A stretch of 64,000 nucleotides of DNA, taken from Lepidonotus clava. Lineage: Eukaryota; Annelida; Polychaeta; Phyllodocida; Polynoidae. Each line of letters begins with the position of its first letter. Position 1 is the first letter of the stretch. The position numbers and the translations under genes were made by a program. Below are positions 26,105-37,984 of the stretch, piece by piece. The notes under the pieces are model-generated. The model had not been told where the DNA came from. It ran no database searches and was given only the letters and a program-made list of their open reading frames with translations. The stretch spans positions 24,943,541-25,007,540 of the forward strand of contig OW387138.1 in the NCBI GenBank assembly GCA_936440205.1, in the 5' to 3' direction.

Positions 26105-26560
26105 AAGTCTGGCCACCGCGGGAGATTTGACGAGACTTGGCGAGACTTGGCGACGACAAAGGAGAGGCCTAAAATGGCGGGAAATCATGATGGTCACGTG
26201 ATCAATGACGTCCTTAGCGCGTGACCAGTGACGTAGCAGGGGTGCCTGGCGTCCATTTAATCTCGTCTGCTGAGGTGGTGAGATAAGAGATGAAGGGCTT
26301 GGCGGGTAGACTGGAGGAAGGCGACGCGGTCGGTATAGGTATGGGGTGGGGCTAGGCCCCCCTGTGAGGGGCTAATTTCCTTCTCTGTGCCCAAGACAAG
26401 CAGAGTTGGAAGTGTTCCAGGGCCTACCGCGGTGAAGGGCTTTAGATCCACGGAGAAGGGCTTTAGACCATATATAACGTAAACCACGCCTGTCACTTTG
26501 GGGCTGGGCGCGGGAAGGGAGGGGGGAGGGGGGTGTCAGGGGAAGTGGCAGACGGAACTT
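26105..26560. promoter_or_regulatory. GC island with E-box, CRE and ATGGCGG
   Basis: AAAATGGCGG (26171-26180), GTCACGTGAT (26193-26202) and TGACGTC (26206-26212) lie within 42 bp. These match YY1-like, USF/E-box and CRE cores. No associated exon recognised; promoter or enhancer role inferred. Confidence 0.45.
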
Positions 26561-27652
26561 ATTGACATATACTCACATAGGCACATTATACAAGAAGTAA
26601 CGATTGGTTTTAAACAGTGCCAAGTGCTTCTTTACAATTTAATAGCATCCATGCATCTGACAACACATTCACGACCACTTGCGGTGTATCTTCCATATGG
26701 GAAATCGCATGCATGATCAACACACATGCCAATAATATCATTTTTAAGGGCTTTCTATGGGTCAGTTACTTTGGTTGCATTGGCGTCTGAAGCACGAACC
26801 GCTAGCAATGGAAATGCTATCTAACGTATGCACGATGGAATTAGTCTGTTCCTCTTTATTTCAACCCACATTTTTACACGTATAATATAATGAGGTCTTA
26901 AATATATTTACCATAAACCATAACTTTTTAATGACATAATTTATTATTTATCTTTGAAAAAAATAATGGGAAATACCAAAATCATGTTGAAAAATTAAAA
27001 TAGTGGGATTCAATTGCTTTAATTTTGTCATTAATTTCATATATGAAAAACAACTTTGTTTGTTAATATTTGGCGCCGTATAGGGTTGTATGTAAGTGGG
27101 AGATGGGTTTGTGATGATTGTGAAGGTATGTGTCGAGGTAAGGGCGATGAAAAGACCTTAGCACTAGACAGCAGGAAGCAGACTGTCGTCGCCAGAAAGA
27201 CTTTAATTAATTCCCAGAAAAAGGGCCCTCCTAACCAGATATTGACCATCTGCTGTCGCTCCTGGTATATACTCCATTTGGGGATTTGTCGTTCCCGCCT
27301 TAGCTGCCGGTGGTTCAGCCAATGGGGCCCTTCTCAACTGTCTACCCAAGGAAACATCCAATTAAGGCTGCAGTATATTGGATTACGCCAATATGACGTG
27401 TCTCATAGTGGGCTGAGTGACATATGTTTTGTGGCACATCGTCCTGCCTCTTATAAGGTGACGGCGCTGCCTGCTAATAAAAGTGTTGCTGGTTTGAATG
27501 ACTTGCTCACCCAGACAGTAACGTAACTGTAATGTGTCATTGTTCGGCGAAGGGACCACGTTGTTTTTTTCGGTACGTATAGTAAAATAATTACTTTGGA
27601 TATAAATAAAAAAGCAGAGGCTTTCAACAATATTTTTAATCTCTGTATAATA
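26561..27652. other. Non-coding left flank of the large transposon
   Basis: AT-rich. The 156-codon frame at 27056-27526 has no recognisable family and is not called. Confidence 0.55.
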
Positions 27653-27683
27653 ATGGTCGATTATCACCAATTGTGACCACAGG
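27653..27683 (+). repeat. Left terminal inverted repeat
   Basis: 31 bp, matching 43337-43367 in reverse complement at 30 of 31 positions. It contains GGTCGATTATCACC and TGTGACCACAGG. Confidence 0.9.
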
Positions 27684-28312
27684 GGGGTAAATGTGCCAAA
27701 AATGAAAATTTGTTCACATATTGATAAAACTTCTAGGGAATGTTGCTAAGACCATTATTGATATTCCCTGCAAGTTGGGAACACTAATATCCATAATTTA
27801 TTGATTTATGGCAAAGTTTTACCTGACACCCAAGAAGAGTGAAGCAGTACAGAGACATGAAAAATCCAATTTTGTAAAAGTCTTAATTTTTCTCTAAATC
27901 TCAAGGGGAACAATAAAAACATTTATGCATGTAGGGATGGGTGTTCTTGACAACATAGGTACCTTTTTTTGTTTAATTAGATAATTCTTTCCAACTTTGG
28001 GGTTTATTGAAAATGTCAAATTTTGCTCAAAATGGTGAAGCTGGATTTTTTGAAGTTCTTTTTAAACTCATAAAAAAATAGGAAACTTGAAAAAAAAAAA
28101 AATTACTCTAGTGTATTCATCTCACCTAGTACAAAGGAATCGTACAAGTTTTTTTTCAATTTTGGCTGTATTTTCTTGTAATTTAAAGGAATTTAGCCCA
28201 TCTCTGTACTGCTTCACTCTTTAGCCCATGAAGCCTGAAAGCCATGAAAACTGAGTGGTGGAAGGCACATTTTTTATCGCCTCTTATCAATTCAGATCTT
28301 ATTTTTATAATT
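27684..28312. other. Left subterminal region of the transposon
   Basis: AT-rich and non-coding. It contains GTGAAGCAGTACAGAGA near 27840 and its inverse TCTCTGTACTGCTTCAC near 28203, the same motif found in the adjoining 394-bp array. Confidence 0.65.
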
Positions 28313-30370
28313 ATTTTTCCTGCATTAATGTCTAGCTTTTTTCATATTTTCACCATTTTTCACGTTTTTGCCCATTAAATTATCAAAATATTCGGGAATT
28401 TTGGCCCTTTTCATGCTTTTCACCTAATGAAAAGCCCATTTTTCGCGTCTTCGGAAAGCCATAAAAATGGGAAAATTCATAATTAGCGGGAAATAATCGG
28501 CCAAATCGTAGGTATCACCTCTGGTAACGCAACACCAACCGGAAAAAACACAAATTGTTGCCGTAAACTTGTATAATTTCCATGGTTACGGAATCTCTGT
28601 ACTGCTTCATGCATCTCTGTACTGCTTCACTCTGCCAGCTGTGGCAACGGAACTAGTCTCTCTGGTTTCAATGCCCGTTTTCTGCAAATATCCCCTTATT
28701 TTAGTTGTTTTTCCTGCATTAATGTCTAGCTTTTTTCACATTTTCACCATTTTTCACGTTTTTGCCCATTAAATTATCAAAATATTCGGGAATTTTGGCC
28801 CTTTTCATGCTTTTCACCTAATGAAAAGCCCATTTTTCGCGTCTTCGGAAAGCCATAAAAATGGGAAAATTCATAATTAGCGGGAAATAATCAGCCAAAT
28901 CGTAGGTATCACCTCTGGTAACGCAACACCAACCGGAAAAAACACAAATTATTGCCGTAAACTTGTATAATTTCCATGGTTACGGAATCTCTGTACTGCT
29001 TCATGCATCTCTGTACTGCTTCACTCTGCCAGCTGTGGCAACGGAACTAGTCTCTCTGGTTTCAATGCCCGTTTTCTGCAAATATCCCCTTATTTTAGTT
29101 GTTTTTCCTGCATTAATGTCTAGCTTTTTTCACATTTTCACCATTTTTCACGTTTTTGCCCATTAAATTATCAAAATATTCGGGAATTTTGGCCCTTTTC
29201 ATGCTTTTCACCTAATGAAAAGCCCATTTTTCGCGTCTTCGGAAAGCCATAAAAATGGGAAAATTCATAATTAGCGGGAAATAATCGGCCAAATCGTAGG
29301 TATCACCTCTGGTAACGCAACACCAACCGGAAAAAACACAAATTATTGCCGTAAACTTGTATAATTTCCATGGTTACGGAATCTCTGTACTGCTTCATGC
29401 ATCTCTGTACTGCTTCACTCTGCCAGCTGTGGCAACGGAACTAGTCTCTCTGGTTTCAATGCCCGTTTTCTGCAAATATCCCCTTATTTTAGTTGTTTTT
29501 CCTGCATTAATGTCTAGCTTTTTTCACATTTTCACCATTTTTCACGTTTTTGCCCATTAAATTATCAAAATATTCGGGAATTTTGGCCCTTTTCATGCTT
29601 TTCACCTAATGAAAAGCCCATTTTTCGCGTCTTCGGAAAGCCATAAAAATGGGAAAATTCATAATTAGCGGGAAATAATCGGCCAAATCGTAGGTATCAC
29701 CTCTGGTAACGCAACACCAACCGGAAAAAACACAAATTGTTGCCGTAAACTTGTATAATTTCCATGGTTACGGAATCTCTGTACTGCTTCATGCATCTCT
29801 GTACTGCTTCACTCTGCCAGCTGTGGCAACGGAACTAGTCTCTCTATCGTTTCAAAGCCCGTTTTCCGCAAATATCCCATTATTTTAGTTGTTTTTCCTG
29901 CATTAATGTCTAGCTTTTTTCATATTTTCACCATTTTTCACGTTTTTGCCCATTAAATTATCAAAATATTCGGGAATTATGGCCCTTTTCATGCTTTTCA
30001 CCTAATGAAAAGCCCATTTTTCGCGTCTTCAGAAAGCCATAAAAATGGGAAAATTCATAATTAGCGGGAAATAATCGGCCAAATCATAGGTATCACCTCT
30101 GGTAACGCAACACCAACCGGAAAAAACACAAATTGTTGCCGTAAACTTGTATAATTTCCATGGTTACGGAATCTCTGTACTGCTTCATGCATCTCTGTAC
30201 TGCTTCACTCTGCCAGCTGTGGCAACGGAACTAGTCTCTCTATCGTTTCAAAGCCCGTTTTCCGCAAATATCCCATTATTTTAGTTGTTTTTCCTGCATT
30301 AATGTCTAGCTTTTTTCATATTTTCACCATTTTTCACGTTTTTGCCCATTAAATTATCAAAATATTCGGG
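28313..30370. repeat. 394-bp tandem array, about 5.2 copies
   Basis: Units start near 28313, 28707, 29101, 29495 and 29889, with a truncated sixth ending at 30370. Copies are nearly identical; the last two share substitutions. Each unit holds CTCTGTACTGCTTCA twice, in the form TCTCTGTACTGCTTCATGCA followed by a second copy. The identical 67-codon frames at 28569, 28963 and 29357 follow the repeat and lack support as genes. Confidence 0.95.
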
Positions 30371-30671
30371 CCTTTGTTTACTGATCAATAACATTCCAAA
30401 TATTTGGAGAATTTAAAAAATTCCTAAATTTTCATATACCTTTAGGGTAAGGGAAACATCTCAGAAACTATATATAAAATTTATCTTTTTGAGATACGAT
30501 CTTATATTATTCAGCCACCAATTATATAATTATATAATTAAGCTCAAAACACAGACTAATGCATCTTAAATAACAAGAGGAATAATTTAATTCAATAAAT
30601 AATCAGGTTTTTCTGTACAATAATTGGTAATTTACACAAAAAGGGAATATCCAGAAGCATCCTGTGCTGTT
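30371..30671. other. AT-rich spacer inside the transposon
   Basis: No TGTACGGC motif and no coding signature. It separates the 394-bp array from the TGTACGGC-bearing part. Confidence 0.6.
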
Positions 30672-31155
30672 ACGTTAAATATTAAAAGCGTTGCCGTACA
30701 CATACATGAAGTGAGTGTACGGCTATACATTTAAACCCATCAACACAGACCTACCAATATATTACGTCGCCGTACACATGAATCATGGGTTAAACTTCAA
30801 TATACATGTAGTGAGTGTACGGCAATGAATTTTCATAAGAACTGCGATCATATTTACATGGCATTGAGTAGCCTGTGATATATACACACAAATGCAATAT
30901 ATTGCTACAAATGCTTTAGCGTTAAATATTAAAAGCGTTGCCGTACACATATAATATATGTTAGCATTTACACAAAGTGAGTGTACGGCTATACATTTAA
31001 ACCCATCAACACAGACCTACCAATATATTACGTCGCCGTACACATGAATCATGGGTTAAACTTCAATATACATGTAGTGAGTGTACGGCAATGAATTTTC
31101 ATAAGAACTGCGATCATATTTACATGGCATTGAGTAGCCTGTGATATATACAAAT
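30672..31155. repeat. 248-bp tandem duplication carrying TGTACGGC sites
   Basis: Two copies, from about 30672 and 30920, each with four sites: two in GCCGTACAC and two in GTGTACGGC orientation (near 30693, 30715, 30768, 30815 and the equivalents). Confidence 0.9.
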
Positions 31156-31878
31156 GCAAAATAATGATTTCATCTACAAATGCTGCTACTTTTATAATAT
31201 TTACAATTAGTATCATAGGAAATAAGTGTACGGCTATGCATTTAAAGCCATTGACACATACCTACCAATATATATAATGAATGTGACATGGTTTTAATTG
31301 GGCTAATGCGTCCGAAATAAAGAAATTGCAATGGCAGATGCCTAGAGCGCATTCCTCACGAACACTTTGCATACAATTATTGGCTCTCTATACATGTTGC
31401 CAAACAGCACGTGATATCAGCTAAAAATCAAAAGTGTCATCGTACACATAATGAAATATGAGAGGTTATCATAGACAAGGTTTGGGTGTACAGCAACGGA
31501 TTTAATTAATTTCAATTAGCTCCACTTCATACTTTACATATATACAATGCGAGATAAAGTATCCGGCATTAAATTATTGTCTGTATAGTGGAGTACCAGG
31601 TATGAGCAATGTCATGCAGGTTGGGTTAGTACGGATTCTTTTTCTAAACACCTGGGTATTAACAGTGAAAATGCTGACACTATGGCCCTTAAGTTGGCTC
31701 AGCCATACTTCTATTCCCTGTACTAGTGGCCATAGTTCAAGTTCATTAATATAAGACTTGTCATAGATAATGTCTGATGCAGCAGATATTACACGATAAC
31801 ACTTTGTATACATCACAAGTACATGTGTACAGCAATGGTTTTAATTACGTAGTATGTATGAGTAAAGGTGAGAAATAA
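31156..31878. other. Transposon spacer with diverged TGTACGGC sites
   Basis: Holds one exact site (about 31227) and variants GTGTACAGCAA (31486, 31826). No gene seen. Confidence 0.6.
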
Positions 31879-32755
31879 CTATGATCAGTACAGGATCTTC
31901 TGCGCATATGAATTTATCACAAGTATCTAAGTGTACGGCAATGGTTCTAATAGTTTGTAAGAACTCTAGTGTTAAAGATGTGTACGGCATCGTATTTTTC
32001 TATTTTGAATTATTTTCTCTTTTAAATAGGTGTACGGCATCGTATTTTCATTCTTGCATTAGATGCTGTACAATAAGGTAAATATGCCGATTTTATCTTT
32101 GTTGCCGAATGATGAGCACAGGATCTTCTGCGCATATGAATTTATCACAAGTATGTAAGTGTACGGCAATGGTTCTAATAGTTTGTAAGAACACTAGTGT
32201 TAAAGATGTGTACGGCATCGTATTTTTCTATTTTGAATTATTTTCTTTTTTAAATAGGTGTACGGCGTCGTATTTTCTTTCTTGAATTAGATGCTGTACA
32301 ATAAGGTAAATATGCCGATTTTATCTTTGTTGCCGAATGATGAGCACAGGATCTTCTGCGCATATGAATTTATCACAAGTATGTAAGTGTACGGCAATGG
32401 TTCTAATAGTTTGTAAGAACACTAGTGTTAAAGATGTGTACGGCATCGTATTTTTCTATTTTGAATTATTTTCTTTTTTAAATAGGTGTACGGCGTCGTA
32501 TTTTCTTTCTTGAATTAGATGCTGTACAATAAGGTAAATATGCCGATTTTATCTTTGTTGCCGAATGATGAGCACAGGATCTTCTGCGCATATGAATTTA
32601 TCACAAGTATGTAAGTGTACGGCAATGGTTCTAATAGTTTGTAAGAACACTAGTGTTAAAGATGTGTACGGCATCGTATTTTTCTATTTTGAATTATTTT
32701 CTTTTTTAAATAGGTGTACGGCGTCGTATTTTCTTTCTTGAATAAGATGTTAGAT
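31879..32755. repeat. 228-bp tandem array, about 4 copies, three sites per unit
   Basis: Units begin at 31879, 32111, 32339 and 32567, the last shortened. Each carries GTGTACGGCAATGG, GTGTACGGCATCG and GTGTACGGC(A/G)TCG, all in the same orientation. Confidence 0.95.
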
Positions 32756-33138
32756 AACATTAGGTAAGTGTACGGCGTCGTTTTTTTTGCGTTAGATAAA
32801 TAAATACATGTACGCGGATCATATTTACAAACGTACAGCTGTGGCAATAAATAGTTGATGATATATATATAAGGTGATGATGTTTGTACATGTATGAGAA
32901 CTGAAGTGCTACTATTACTATTAGAGGCCCCGTAGCTAGGGCAAATGAAAAATAACTTCTAACTACTACCATTCCAAATATAAGGCCCCTGTAGCTGGAG
33001 CAAATGAAAAATAACAACTGAAGTGCTACTATTACTATTAGAGGCCCGGTAGCTGGGGCAAATTAAAAATAACTGCTACTATCACTTTTTGAGGCCCGGT
33101 AGCGGGGCAAATGAAAAATAACAGCAGCGGCGACACAT
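32756..33138. repeat. Short direct repeats downstream of the transposase gene
   Basis: Four copies of a GGTAGCTGGGGCAAATGAAA-type unit followed by AATAAC lie between about 32925 and 33120. This is the 3' flank of the transposase gene; I did not find a standard AATAAA on the minus strand here. Confidence 0.7.
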
Positions 33139-36100
33139 TTACAGGAGGGAAAACCGGTGCTCGACCTCCCGCTGGTCCTTCTCCTGCAACCTGTAGAGAG
33201 TCGGGGAGACCTGGACCGGAGGAGAGATGTAGGCGAGGACTCCAGCCCGGTGGACTCGGCCCTCTTCCCTTTTGCCCCACTTCCACTTTCCTCTGGATGG
33301 GGTCATGAAGCTGATCAACAGCTCCTCCCAATCATGGCCAGTGATAACCACGGGGTACCATCTGGAACCCCATGTCACCACGGCATGATTGCCAATGGCA
33401 GTCATCTGACGCCATATGACCCTGTTGGGTGCATCAGGGCTTTGGGCCTCGTCCTGTGAGCGCACAAGCTGCGCCAGGGGGATGTCGTCCTCCTCCTCAA
33501 ACTCCTCCTGGTCCGTCTCCTCCTCGACCTCCACAACCTGAGGAGCCTGCACCTTCGACCAACCAGGACACAGCGGGTGGAACTGGCTGTTATTCCAACA
33601 GCAGTAATCGAAACACGAGGTTTCCCTGATGTAGAGGTCACCGCTGCTTGTGGGGGCGAGGGCATGCACCTTCATAATTCCCTTGACGGGAACTAGCTGC
33701 CACTGCGCCTCAACCTCCTCCCGGGTGGACGCAATCATCTCCTCGGTCACGTGGATCAGTGTGATCTTGGTCGCACGGGTCCTGATGCGCTCGACGAACT
33801 CCTTCGCCGTGCGCAGTGGCAAGCCCCCTGTTGCCAGGTTCGTCGCCATTGTTTTCAGAGACCCGCCGACTCCATCACACGGGCCCTTCCCGTGCCCCGC
33901 CTCAAGCCACGTCCATGTGGCATTCGCACCGAAGCGGGCCGGGAACTGCCGGACCCCAGCCACAACCGTCTTGTTGCGGTACTGGGACGTCGGACCGTCA
34001 GAGATAAAATGCACCCATTCCAGGAGGGGAAGTTCTTGGCGCAGGGCCTCCATCAAGGGAGCGATGAAGGCGAAAGTTGTCGGGGCTGTGTGGGACAGCT
34101 CGTCCGTCACACCCACGAACGACTTCGTGAAGACCGTGGCGTGACCAGGCTTCCGGAAGTACACCACAATGGGCATCAAGGCGATCTGCCGGTTGTCGAA
34201 GAACACCGAGGCGGGTTCTTTCCTGAACTTAACCTCCCAGTTCTCGGAGTAGTCCAGTTGAACCACGGCCTCGGTTCCTTCGTGCAACCCATCCTTGAGC
34301 CGACGGATCTCCCGGAACTGGGTCGTGAGCCGCTGCATGTGCTCACGATGGGGACCCATCAGACCCAGGAACATTGTGGTGAAGCTGTCGGTGGGTGCCT
34401 CTAGGTCGGTCAGCCGCGTCTTTATGATCATGGAGCCGTCGCGGGCGGGGACGTTGGCCCTTCGCCACTGTTGGAACCGCACCACATCTTTCTGCAGCCC
34501 CTCCAACTTTCGTTTTATGTCCTCGTCCTCCAAGAGGGCCAGCGATTTGGGGGAGTGGGACAGCACCCCTGATGCCTGGGACATCAGGACCAGGTTGGCG
34601 CACCGAGGGCAGAGGCAGACGTCCCTGGTGGCGTACTTGATGAGGCGCACACCCTCCGGCCTGTACCTGCAGAAGGTCAGCAGGGAGATATCAGAGTTGC
34701 ACTGCTCCTGGTATCTTGAATGCAGGCTGCTGAGGGTGTCCAGGAGGGTGTACGCCTGTATCCCCTTCTTGCTGGCCCTCTGGGATGGCAGTTCCGCGGC
34801 GTTTTCTGGCCGGGTCATAAATGACCCGACAGCTGCCTTCACCGCTGCTGCTGCCATCTTCCTCTTTGTTGCCGGCGGCCGCTGGGTCTTTCTAAGGTAT
34901 TTGCGTGAGATGTCGACCACCTCCCCAAGGGCCTTCGCTGTCCCCCGCAGCTGCTTCCGGTCGAAAACAGTGCGCTTCACCTCCCGAGGGGCGTTGCGCA
35001 CGTTCTCGACCGTCAGCGTGTACGGGAGAATCTTGCGGACCCGCTCCTTGGTGGGGGTCACGCTTAGGCCCTTCTGCAGGAGGTGGATCGCTTGTGCCTG
35101 TTGAACATACAATACATTCTTTCATTACACAATAGGAATTATCGGACAAAGTGTACGGCATCGCATTTACCGCGCATACCTTAATACGATTCAATGTGTA
35201 CGGCATCGCATTTACCGCGCATACCTTAATACGATTCAATGTGTACGGCAATGCATTTACCGAGTTCAGTTTCTAACTAGGGATAAAGTGTACGGCATCG
35301 CATTTACCGCGCATACCTTAATACGATTCAATGTGTACGGCAATGCATTTACCGAGTTCAGCTTCTAACTAGGGATAAAGTGTACGGCATCGCATTTACC
35401 GCGCATACCTTAATACGATTCAATGTGTACGGCAATGCATTCACCGAGTTCAGCTTCTAACTAGGGATGAAGTGTACGGAATCGCATTTACCGCGCATAC
35501 CATATATAACAATTTTAAGCAATGCATTTACCGAGTTTAACTGATTACAATTGCATATGACATGTATACACATATCACATTACAATGTGATTTTTCTACT
35601 GCCAAACTAATGTACCTGGGCCGCCGGCGCATCAAGCTCGGCAGCTGCGTGCGCGGGAGGCGTGGCTGGTACCTCCTGGTCCCGAACGCCACGGCGTCCC
35701 AGCGCTTCCGCCAGCTGCCTCTTGAGGTCCTCTACCTCCTTGTCCCTCGCAGCCAGGGTAGCTTGGGTCCTCTTCAGTGTGTCTTTTGTAGTCTCAAGCT
35801 CCCGCTTGAGCGACCGCGCCTTGGGTTGACGGCTAAAGCTAGGAAGAGTCACCACCAACCTGGAAAACATTGGAAGGTAAATTTGCTCATCAACTGTATT
35901 ATATCATTGTAAACTGATTAACTCTTTCTCAGGTGTCTTCTGCTCATTCTATGACACTGAGATTCAACATAGGTTGTGTACCTTAAAACGATTCAATGTG
36001 TACGGCAATGCATTTACCGAGTTCAACTGATAACTACAGACAAAGTGTACGGCATCGTAACTACTGCGCAATTGAATGTGTACGGCATTGAATTTACCGG

Positions 36101-36961
36101 ATTTAGCTAGTAGTGACTGCACACACACACATATAAAATATATATTTATCTTAAGATGTACAATTAACATGTATACCCAAACTTACTTTTCAGGCTCTTT
36201 GGCTGCTTGCCGTCGAACCCTTGGCGCGATCGCAATCGGGGCCACAACTTCCCCGGCAATCCTGCCTGATGTCCGCAGAGCCTCAGCTGCGGCAGGTGCG
36301 GGGACATCATTAGGAGGAGGGACGTCAGCGGGCTTCCGCTTGTAAGGCTTCCCCTGGGCGTTCAGGCCTTGTTCCCCTTGAAAAAATAATGAAAAGATAA
36401 GATGGTCAGATTATAAGATATTAATTTGTCAAGTGGTGAAAAATGCATTACGGTATACATTTCATTGATATAATAAAATATTAATCTAATGTTAATCCAA
36501 CACAATGTAAAAATGTTATGGCATTGAGCTGTTCCTGGTTACTTACGCCATCGTTGCCTAGTCCGCTCCAGGGATTCCCTCCTCCTTCGCAGCCGCTCCT
36601 CTTTCTGTTCCTTAGGCACTTTTTTTTTCTTGCCCTTGTTGGCATCTCGATGTTTCTGTAAGGTTCAAGACAAGTATAACTGCACTGCAGTTTGAAAGTA
36701 TGAGCTGTGCAGTGACATATTTAGAAGATGTTCAGCACTTCATAAATATACTACAAAAATGTACAGCTTGTTCAGTATAAAAATTGCACAATCTTTTTTG
36801 TGCATGTGATTAAGTCAAGCAATGTTAATGGATTCAACTGTTACCTTAGCACGCACAACAGCAGCTGCCTGCACATCAGGATTGGTCCTGTAGTTGACCT
36901 GATATTGCCGGTTCCGTTCTTTTTTTTCTTCTTGAGTGTAATCTTGCTCGAGCTCGTCCAT
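33139..36961 (-). CDS. DDE/RNase H-like transposase, 5 exons, 872 aa
   Basis: Exons 36961-36845, 36655-36547, 36376-36187, 35859-35616 and 35097-33139 use GT-AG sites, with phases 0, 1, 2, 0 agreeing throughout. The first ATG starts MDELEQDY; an acceptor (TTCTACAG) 8 bp upstream implies a non-coding first exon. Residues 1-80 are basic (NRQYQVNYR, then RRRRESLERTRQRW). A coiled coil spans 155-192. C363, C381, C383 and C386 form a Cys cluster (CLCPRC). The core has D502 in DYSENW, D587 in SDGPTSQYRNK and E619 in EAGHGKGPCDGVGG, spacing D-85-D-32-E, suggesting an RNase H-fold strand-transfer enzyme. An acidic stretch (about 742-758) precedes a beta-rich segment, 785-847, possibly SH3/Tudor-like. 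From memory, similar YRxRR/HGKGxxDGxGG proteins are common and uncharacterised in invertebrates. Enzyme role is inferred; the gene model is strong. Its introns hold TGTACGGC arrays, its exons none. Confidence 0.88.
35098..35615. repeat. Intron 4 of the transposase gene packed with alternating motif variants
   Basis: Eight sites between 35150 and 35485, about 40-50 bp apart, mostly alternate GTGTACGGCATCGCATTTA with GTGTACGGCAATGCATTTA. The first is followed by CCGCGCATACC, the second by CCGAGTTCA. All are in one orientation. Confidence 0.9.
35860..36186. repeat. Intron 3 of the transposase gene with three TGTACGGC sites
   Basis: Sites near 35998, 36044 and 36077, of types CAATG, CATCG and CATTG, at 33- to 46-bp spacing. 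Confidence 0.8.
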
Positions 36962-36968
36962 GATGAAT

Positions 36969-37560
36969 GCTGTAGAAGACAAATTATCAGTATATGGAAT
37001 ATGTATTGAAAACCTGTATGGCATCGCATATATCATCTATTGATGTGGGGAAATGTGTACGGCAATGCATTTATGAAAAAGATATGTCGCGCCAAAGAAA
37101 AGCTGTACGGCGTCGCATATACTTTGGGGGGGGGGGGGGGGGGGAAATGTGTACGGCAATGCATTTATAAAAAAGTACGGCGTCGCATATACTTTGGGGG
37201 GGAAATGTGTACGGCAATGCATTTATAAAAAACGATATGTCGCGCCATAGAAAAGCTGTACGGCATCGCATATATCATCTATTGATGTGAGGAAATGTGT
37301 ACGGCAATGCATTTATGAAAAAGATATGTCGCGCCATAGAAAAGCTGTACGGCGTCGCATATACTTTGGGGGGAAATGTGTACGGCAATGCATTTATGAA
37401 AAAGATTTGTCGCGCCATAGAAAAGCTGTACGGCATCGCATATACTTTGGGAAATGTGTACGGCAACGCATTTATGAAATAGATATGTCGTGGCCTGGAA
37501 TACCTGTACGGCATGGCATATATCATCTTTTGATGTGTAGGGAACTGTGTACTGCAATGA
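36969..37560. repeat. Array of alternating motif variants between the two transposon genes
   Basis: About twelve sites between 37013 and 37550. GTGTACGGCAATGCATTTA alternates with CTGTACGGC(A/G)TCGCATAT, separated by ATGTCGCGCCATAGAAAAG and by G-runs (37124-37143 is poly-G). The array covers the expected promoter side of the transposase gene, so it could take part in its control; this is inference. Confidence 0.9.
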
Positions 37561-37902
37561 AATATATATGCTTGTTGATTTAGTTAATTGATCTACGAGG
37601 CTTCGGAATTTCTAGATAAGTAAAGATATTTTTAAAAAAAAGAAAAATATGGTGACCAAATATATATTTACCATGTGGTGTTAAGGAAAATGTGCACGCC
37701 TATGCACTTACACATTTATTTTTCATATGTTTAACTACTTTGCCGACGCCTTGGTTGTTATATTGCTTTCACATGAAATAAAAATTATTACTTGTGTTAC
37801 ATTACATTGATTCTGGCATTCTGTTCGGATTCTTACTTTGTGTTGTCTTGTCTTACATAGGACATACAAAACTGGACGACAGTATACTGAAAAAATAAAA
37901 AC
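37561..37902. other. AT-rich spacer between the two transposon genes
   Basis: No sites and no open gene. It contains the 3' end of the upstream minus-strand gene. Confidence 0.6.
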
Positions 37903-37908
37903 TTTATT
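37903..37908 (-). terminator. AATAAA poly(A) signal of the low-complexity gene
   Basis: AATAAA on the minus strand (TTTATT on plus), 77 bp after the stop codon at 37985. Confidence 0.7.
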
Positions 37909-37984
37909 CAAGATCCCGGGTCGTCACCTCCTCGCTCGGCACTACGTGCGGATGACCGAGAAGAGTGGGTGGAAGTCGCCGGGT

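Noticed and set aside
28569-29560. Three identical 67-codon frames at 394-bp period
   Set aside because: They are copies of the tandem repeat unit, lack splice or start support and resemble no protein.
33751-35104. Long plus-strand frames (217 and 269 codons)
   Set aside because: They are antisense to exon 5 of the transposase gene and arise from its GC-rich codon use.
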